Assembly (NCBI GenBank): GCA_003542955.1
Contig: DPJP01000245.1
Span: 1 to 11,161, forward strand
Direction: 5' to 3'
From: Armatimonadota bacterium
GTDB lineage: Bacteria; Armatimonadota; Zipacnadia; Zipacnadales; UBA11051
DNA: 11,161 nt
In this document: one piece after another, positions 6,514 through 11,161 of the stretch
Layout of the letters: each line of letters starts with the position of its first letter
Numbering within the stretch: position 1 is the stretch's first letter
Notes under the pieces: generated by a model
What the model was told of the DNA's origin: nothing
Seen by the model: the letters and a program-made list of their open reading frames with translations, nothing else
Database searches by the model: none
Made by a program: the position numbers and the translations under genes

Positions 6514-8868
6514 ATGCCTGCGCCCTGCATGCCAGCCCATGTCCTGGTTGCTGCGGCCCTGCTGGCGTGGTGCCTTCCCGGCTGCGCCCAGGAGCCCAAC
6601 ATCGCTCTGCGGCGACCCTATACCCTCGTGCCTCAACCGAACTACCCGTACTGCACCGATGACGGCGACATGGCCCAGCTCACAGACGGCCTGACCGTCG
6701 ACACGGCGGACGGCAAGCAGCTCTGGGTCAACCAGGGCTGCGTGGGGTGGAAGACACAGGAAGCCGTCGAGGTCATCATTGACCTTGGCAGTGTGCACCC
6801 CGTTGCCTCCGTGACCGTCTCCTCGGGCTCCGGCCCGGGCGCAGGCGTCTACCTCCCGAGCGTGACCATCGCAGTCAGTGACGATGGCGTTGCCTATCAC
6901 GTTGTCGGTGAGATCGACGCCTCGCAGTCCGAGCAGCGCTCACGTGTCTGGATGCAGCTCGATGAGCTGCGCACGCGCGGGCGATATGTCCTCGTCCGTC
7001 TCACTCCGCCCTACGGCGACTACGTCTTCTGCGATGAGATCGCGATCCTCCGGGGAGACCATGATCCCGCAGGTGTTGTGCTCCCGGAGGCCGCCGTCGC
7101 CCCACTGCAGGCCGATACAACCACGGAGTTGCAGAGGCGACTGCTGAAGGCGCTGGACCGGCTGCGCGAGCGCGCGGAGGAGGGCGCCGCCGAGGCCCGT
7201 CTCGTTGAACGGGTCGCGCGGATGCGAGATGCCGTCCTCGCGGCGCCGACGACGCTCGATGGCAAGTTTCAGACCATGGACACGGTCACCGCACGGCAGT
7301 TGAGTGAGCAGGTGAGCGACCTCCAACGAGACGTGGCACGGGCAATCACCGCGCAACCGCGAGTGAGAATCTGGGAGATATCGCCATGGGCGGACGTGCT
7401 CCCATGCGATCCTCCGCCCGGCGCGGGAGGCGGTATCGACGCCATTCACATCATCGCCGGCCGGCGGGAGTATGAATCCCGCGCATTCATGGTGAGTAAC
7501 CTCACCGACACGGAGGAATCGCTGCAGATTGGGCTGGAAGGCCCCCTGGCTGGTGACTGGGGCGGCGATATCGCCCTCCGACACGCTGTCTTCGTCGGAA
7601 CGCCGGAAGCTGTCACGCTGTCAGACGCCCTGCCCGTGCTCGATCATCCGCTGACCGTGCCGGCCTGGGAGAGCCGCATGATATGGCTCCAGGTGCATTC
7701 CGGCGACGCCCCCGTCGGCATCCACGCGGGGACCGTCACAGTCACCTTTGGCGATGAGGCGCGTCGCGTGCCTTTGAGGGTAGAGGTTCTCCCGGTCGCG
7801 ATGCCGCCCCAGGTGCCGATAGCCACCTACTCCTGGCAGTACGTCGACAGCATCGCTACGCTCCAGGGCATCGAGAGCGAGGCCATCGCCGACCTGGCCA
7901 CCCACTACAACAGCGTCAACATACTGTCCAATCATCATCTTCCGAAGCCACGCAATGACCAACTCGGCGAAGACGGGAGCATCATCGGTGAACTCGACTT
8001 CACGGAGCTGGACCGCATCCTGGATGCCTGCAAGTCCATCTCGTCGGAGGGCACAGGCTGGTTCCCGTCGTTCACGTACAAGCAGGAGATCGTCGCTGAC
8101 AGCCCCGAATACCGCACATTCTCACAGTCGCTCACGCGCCTGGTCGCCCACCTGAAGGACCGTGGGCTCGGACATGATGACTTCTTCGTCTACCCGGTGG
8201 ATGAGAGCATCCGGATCGACTTCCTTACCAGCGCCAGGGCAATCCGCTCCGTCGACCCACAGGTGCGCATCTTTGCCGACCCGATGATGCGGGATGCCGA
8301 CGAGCATCTCCACACGGCCGCTCCCTATGCCGACATCTGGAGCCCGATGCTGGATGCCCGCCATCCACGGCAGTACGAGATACTGCGCGAGACCGGGGCA
8401 ACGATGTGGAGCTACTTCGTCGGCAGGCGGTCTTTCTGCCCCTACGCCGCCTATAGACTGGCGCTGTGGAAGGCCTTCGCCATCGGCGCGCGCGGCTGCG
8501 GCTTCTGGTGCTATGCGGTGGGGGACAAGTGGCGCAACACCAACATGTGGGCCGAGAGCGCACTGCAGTATGCCGCAATCTACACGCTCGACGGCGCGCC
8601 TGCGGATATCAGCCGCGCCGAGAAGATCATCCCCAGCAGGCGCTGGGAGGCCTGGCGCGAGGGCATCGAGGACTACACCTGGCTCTTCCTGCTCCGGCAG
8701 GCCGTCGAGCGACGCACGCAGGCAGTGGGGCAGACCGAGCAGACCGCCGCCGCGGAGAAGGTCCTCATCGACGCCCTGGACCAGGTGCTGCGCAATCCCG
8801 ACGACCTCAGCCTGGCGGATGCCCAGAGCGAAAAGGTCATGCGCGCGCTGATGGAGCTTGAGCCCTGA
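6514..8868 (+). CDS. Exported F5/8C domain plus GH123-like DUF4091 glycoside hydrolase
   Basis: A 784-residue exported protein. The N-terminus has a hydrophobic core VLVAAALLAW and then LPGC with Cys24, a possible lipobox, so it may be surface-anchored. No strong ribosome site precedes the ATG at 6514; an ATG five codons later is equally possible. Residues 28-181 look like an F5/8 type C (discoidin-like) carbohydrate-binding sandwich. Residues 203-280 are charged and helical, probably a spacer or coiled coil. Residues 285-425 form a beta-sandwich, and residues 435-700 a TIM barrel with the adjacent acid pair D563-E564 in VYPVDES. The C-terminal RRWEAWREGIEDY (709-721) is the DUF4091 signature. 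GH123 enzymes use an Asp-Glu pair in a substrate-assisted mechanism on beta-N-acetylgalactosaminides, so cleavage of an N-acetylhexosamine glycan is a reasonable guess. Other DUF4091 members are uncharacterised. It is the first gene of the plus-strand block. Confidence 0.88.
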   Translation: MPAPCMPAHVLVAAALLAWCLPGCAQEPNIALRRPYTLVPQPNYPYCTDDGDMAQLTDGLTVDTADGKQLWVNQGCVGWKTQEAVEVIIDLGSVHPVASVTVSSGSGPGAGVYLPSVTIAVSDDGVAYHVVGEIDASQSEQRSRVWMQLDELRTRGRYVLVRLTPPYGDYVFCDEIAILRGDHDPAGVVLPEAAVAPLQADTTTELQRRLLKALDRLRERAEEGAAEARLVERVARMRDAVLAAPTTLDGKFQTMDTVTARQLSEQVSDLQRDVARAITAQPRVRIWEISPWADVLPCDPPPGAGGGIDAIHIIAGRREYESRAFMVSNLTDTEESLQIGLEGPLAGDWGGDIALRHAVFVGTPEAVTLSDALPVLDHPLTVPAWESRMIWLQVHSGDAPVGIHAGTVTVTFGDEARRVPLRVEVLPVAMPPQVPIATYSWQYVDSIATLQGIESEAIADLATHYNSVNILSNHHLPKPRNDQLGEDGSIIGELDFTELDRILDACKSISSEGTGWFPSFTYKQEIVADSPEYRTFSQSLTRLVAHLKDRGLGHDDFFVYPVDESIRIDFLTSARAIRSVDPQVRIFADPMMRDADEHLHTAAPYADIWSPMLDARHPRQYEILRETGATMWSYFVGRRSFCPYAAYRLALWKAFAIGARGCGFWCYAVGDKWRNTNMWAESALQYAAIYTLDGAPADISRAEKIIPSRRWEAWREGIEDYTWLFLLRQAVERRTQAVGQTEQTAAAEKVLIDALDQVLRNPDDLSLADAQSEKVMRALMELEP

Positions 8869-8966
8869 ACATGCACTGCCGAAGACGCCCAGGGCTCCGC
8901 AGGCGGTTGCTCACCGTTGACCGACACGCTGTTGGCGTCGGCCCTCGGGATGCGTAGACGCCCCAC

Positions 8967-8972
8967 AGGAGG
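8967..8972 (+). promoter_or_regulatory. Shine-Dalgarno of the class-V PLP enzyme gene
   Basis: AGGAGG lies 6 nt before the ATG at 8979 and fixes that start. The rest of the 110-bp gap after 8868 shows no gene and no convincing terminator. Confidence 0.85.
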
Positions 8973-8978
8973 TACCCG

Positions 8979-10124
8979 ATGACTCGCACAGATCCATGGG
9001 CACACGAGTTCCCCGTTCGTGACAACGTGGTCTACCTCAATCATGCGGGTGTATGCCCGATTCCGGCACGAACCGCGGAGGCAGTCTCAGTCGTGGTGGC
9101 TGACTACCGCGACAACGGCGCATGGCCGTTCGACCGCTGGAATGTGGCCGCGGAGGGCTGCAGAGCCCGCGCGGCCGCGCTGCTCGGCGCGCACGCCGAC
9201 GAGGTCGCTTTCGTCAAGAACACCACTGCGGGCTTGATGCTCGTCGCCGAGAGCATTCCCTGGCGCGAGGGCGACAACGTCGTTATCGCCGATATCGAGT
9301 TCCCGGCCAATGTCTATCCGTGGCTGAACCTCGAGCGGCGGGGCGTTCAGGTTCGGTTCGTCAACGCCAGGGACCACCTGCCGACGGTGGACGACTACGC
9401 CGCCGTCTGTGACGAGCGCACGCGAGCAATCGCCGCGAGTTGGGTGCAGTTCTCGACGGGCCAGGTCACCGATGTGGCCGAACTGGCCGAGCTCGCCCAC
9501 AGGTCTGGTGGCTACCTCGTCGTCGACGCAATCCAGGGACTGGGGGCCCTCCGGATGGACGTCGAGGCTCTCGGGATCGACTTCCTCTCCGCCGACGGGC
9601 ACAAATGGCTGCTCAGCGTCGAAGGCCACGGCCTGCTGTATGTCTCATCACGGGTCATCGGCGAGTTGGAGCCGTTCTGGCGGGGCTGGATGAGCGTTCC
9701 GCGGCCCCTTGCCTTCCTCGAGTATGCCCAGCCCGCCCGCAGTGACGCTCGACGCTTCGAGGAGGGTGCCGCCAACATACTCGGGATCGTGGCCCTGGAT
9801 GCCTCGATTGGGCTCTTGCTCGAGATCGGCACGGATGTCGTCGAGGAGCGCGTGCTGGCTGTTACGCAGCATCTCATCGACCGCTTGCAGGAACTCGGCT
9901 GCGACATTGTGGGGCCCGTGCAGCCCGCGCGGCGCTCCGGCATCGTCTGCGCGCGTGTCCCGGGGGCATCATCGGATGACCTCGTGCCCCGACTCCGCGA
10001 GCGGGGCATTGTCACGGCCAGCCGCGCCGGCGCAGTGCGCTTCTCGCCCCACTTCTACAACACACAGGACCAGATCGACGGCGCAGTCGAGGCGCTCAGT
10101 TCACTGATGGAGCCTCGGTCGTGA
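8979..10124 (+). CDS. Class-V aminotransferase-fold PLP-dependent enzyme, cytosolic
   Basis: A 381-residue fold-type I PLP enzyme with no signal peptide, so it should act in the cytoplasm, unlike its neighbours. Visible features: the start of the fold (VYLNHAGVCPIP, 18-29); the phosphate-binding turn NTTAG (81-85); the pyridine-nitrogen Asp and neighbour in VVDAIQG (D183, Q186); the Schiff-base lysine K209 in DGHKW; and a carboxylate-binding Arg candidate R354 in VRFSPHFYNT. Cysteine desulfurases and selenocysteine lyases of this superfamily carry a catalytic Cys just before that segment. Here it reads SRAGAVRF with no Cys, so desulfurase activity is unlikely. Relatives include isopenicillin-N epimerase-like, kynureninase-like and assorted lyases and aminotransferases; the substrate cannot be told from sequence. 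It has a good ribosome site and lies 110 bp after the DUF4091 gene and 49 bp before the next gene, so co-transcription is likely. Confidence 0.93.
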   Translation: MTRTDPWAHEFPVRDNVVYLNHAGVCPIPARTAEAVSVVVADYRDNGAWPFDRWNVAAEGCRARAAALLGAHADEVAFVKNTTAGLMLVAESIPWREGDNVVIADIEFPANVYPWLNLERRGVQVRFVNARDHLPTVDDYAAVCDERTRAIAASWVQFSTGQVTDVAELAELAHRSGGYLVVDAIQGLGALRMDVEALGIDFLSADGHKWLLSVEGHGLLYVSSRVIGELEPFWRGWMSVPRPLAFLEYAQPARSDARRFEEGAANILGIVALDASIGLLLEIGTDVVEERVLAVTQHLIDRLQELGCDIVGPVQPARRSGIVCARVPGASSDDLVPRLRERGIVTASRAGAVRFSPHFYNTQDQIDGAVEALSSLMEPRS

Positions 10125-10160
10125 ACGCCCTGCTACAGCGTTTGCGGACGCCCGAATACT

Positions 10161-10165
10161 GGAGG
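10161..10165 (+). promoter_or_regulatory. Shine-Dalgarno that favours a GTG start
   Basis: GGAGG ends 8 nt before the GTG at 10174 and 11 nt before the ATG at 10177, so the GTG is slightly preferred. Either start gives the same signal peptide. Confidence 0.75.
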
Positions 10166-10173
10166 TGTACAGC

Positions 10174-11161
10174 GTGATGCGTTTGACTATCGCCGCGGCA
10201 CTGGTGGTTCTCACCTCAGGCCTGCACGCCCAGGAGCGCCCACTCGTCCCCAACGCAGGCTTCGAGCAGGGCGCCGACGGGCCCACCGGCTGGGTCTGGC
10301 ACACCGGCGAGGACGGCCAGGCGGAGTTTCAGTGGCGCGATGACGTCGCCCACACGGGGCAGCGCTCATTCAGGGTCAGGAAGATCGACGGCGTCGGCTA
10401 CTCCACGCTGACGAGTGACTTCATCGGGGTCACTCCCGGCAATACCTACCTGGTGCGGGTGTGGGTCCGCCCGATGGCGCCCGCCCGGCGCGGCGTCTAC
10501 CTGATGGTCACACAACATGCGGCCGACAGCGACGAACAGCAGCATCCGAACGCATTCGGCAACACCAACCTGCCCCTGGTAGCCGACGAATGGCAGGAGG
10601 TTACAGCCCGTGTGACGGTGCGGGAGGGGAACACACGCCTGCGCGTGCAGTGCCTGCAGGCGTTCCTGCCCTCGGACGTATGCTGGGATGACCTGCAGGT
10701 CGAACAGGCCGGTGAGGAGCCACCCCCGCGCTACGAGCCGCCCGTGCCTGAACTGCTGCCTGAGCTCGAGCCTGCGCGCCAGATCGTGTCACGGAGGCCA
10801 CGCGCACAGGTGGATGTCACCCAACTCGGTGGCCGGCCGAGGCTCTCCGTTGACGGAAGATCGGTCCCCTGGGCGTTCTATGTGAGCCCATTCTGGAACC
10901 CACAGGATGCCCAGATCGCCGATTTCCGCGATGCCGGCGTGCGCGTCTACCTGGTCCCGCTCGTGCTCGGGCGGGGCGTGTACGCAGACCGAGGGCCGTG
11001 GCTCGGCGCGGGCAGGTACGACTTCTCAGAGGTCGACGATCTGCTCTGGAGGGTGCTCCGTGTCGACCCGGAGGGCTACGTCATCTTCTACATGGCCTGT
11101 GACGCATACCGTGAATGGGGAGAAGAGCACCCCGACGATGTGACACAGGACCAGAACGGTC
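10174..11161 (+). CDS. Secreted CBM plus TIM-barrel glycoside hydrolase-like protein (3' partial)
   Basis: The reading frame is open from the GTG at 10174 to the right edge (329 codons), so the C-terminus is missing. Residues 1-20 are a signal peptide (hydrophobic core LTIAAALVVL, probable cut near HAQ). Residues 24-177 look like a carbohydrate-binding-type beta-sandwich of the CBM4/9 style, with opening NAGFEQ (27-32) and closing CWDDLQVE (170-177). A proline- and glutamate-rich linker follows (178-205). From about residue 222 the sequence resembles the start of a clan GH-A barrel of the beta-galactosidase-like type: RLSVDG, VPWAFYVS, FRDAGVRVYLV (251-261), and YDFSEVDDLLW (282-292). Catalytic residues lie beyond the window, so activity and family cannot be fixed. 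It sits 49 bp after the PLP enzyme and probably belongs to the same transcript. Confidence 0.85.
   Translation, partial: MMRLTIAAALVVLTSGLHAQERPLVPNAGFEQGADGPTGWVWHTGEDGQAEFQWRDDVAHTGQRSFRVRKIDGVGYSTLTSDFIGVTPGNTYLVRVWVRPMAPARRGVYLMVTQHAADSDEQQHPNAFGNTNLPLVADEWQEVTARVTVREGNTRLRVQCLQAFLPSDVCWDDLQVEQAGEEPPPRYEPPVPELLPELEPARQIVSRRPRAQVDVTQLGGRPRLSVDGRSVPWAFYVSPFWNPQDAQIADFRDAGVRVYLVPLVLGRGVYADRGPWLGAGRYDFSEVDDLLWRVLRVDPEGYVIFYMACDAYREWGEEHPDDVTQDQNG

Noticed and set aside
8884..8939. GACGCC (8884-8889) and GGCGTC (8934-8939) as a terminator after the DUF4091 gene
   Set aside because: Only 6 bp of perfect pairing around a 44-nt loop, with no T-run; too weak to call.
9087..9629. A 180-codon minus-strand frame antisense to the PLP enzyme gene
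   Set aside because: It covers the conserved PLP-binding region of the sense gene and has no independent support.
9909..10060. Cysteine desulfurase (SufS/CsdA-like) as the identity of the PLP enzyme
   Set aside because: The loop that should carry the catalytic Cys reads SRAGAVRFSPH with no Cys; C324 lies earlier, in a beta strand (GIVCARV).

Overview
The window is a gene-dense, high-GC bacterial segment that looks like part of a glycan-degradation locus. It holds six protein genes in two divergent blocks. Three are on the minus strand (131-6403) and three on the plus strand (6514 to the right edge), and a 110-bp region between them probably carries both promoters. Five of the six products have N-terminal export signals, and recognisable domains are GH42-like, GH123/DUF4091-like, F5/8C-type, kelch and carbohydrate-binding. 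No rRNA, tRNA, CRISPR array, insertion sequence or phage gene was seen. The style (large multidomain secreted hydrolases, DUF4091 proteins, kelch propellers, no SusC/SusD pair) suggests an environmental Armatimonadota-, Planctomycetota- or Hydrogenedentes-like bacterium. That is inferred from gene content only; there is no marker gene.

Minus-strand block, in transcription order: a secreted six-bladed kelch-type propeller with an N-terminal Ig-like domain (5072-6403); a 1190-residue exported protein with a GATase1-like N-terminus, a GH42-like barrel and a trimerisation-like domain (1363-4935); and, 50 bp further on, a secreted six-cysteine protein of unknown function (131-1312). A strong nested hairpin lies past the end of this block (15-64). 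A second inverted repeat sits between the first two genes (5008-5044).

Plus-strand block: an exported F5/8C plus DUF4091/GH123-like protein (6514-8868); a cytosolic class-V PLP enzyme without the usual desulfurase cysteine (8979-10124); and the first 329 residues of a secreted protein with a carbohydrate-binding-type sandwich, a proline-rich linker and the start of a TIM-barrel hydrolase domain (10174 to the edge).

The likely common theme is capture and hydrolysis of an extracellular, possibly amino-sugar-containing glycan. The substrate is not shown by the sequence, and no transporter or regulator gene is visible here. The most unusual points are the apparent loss of the GH42 nucleophile in the large hydrolase-like protein, its pairing with an unknown cysteine-rich secreted protein, the intracellular PLP enzyme embedded among secreted hydrolases, and the structured intergenic DNA.
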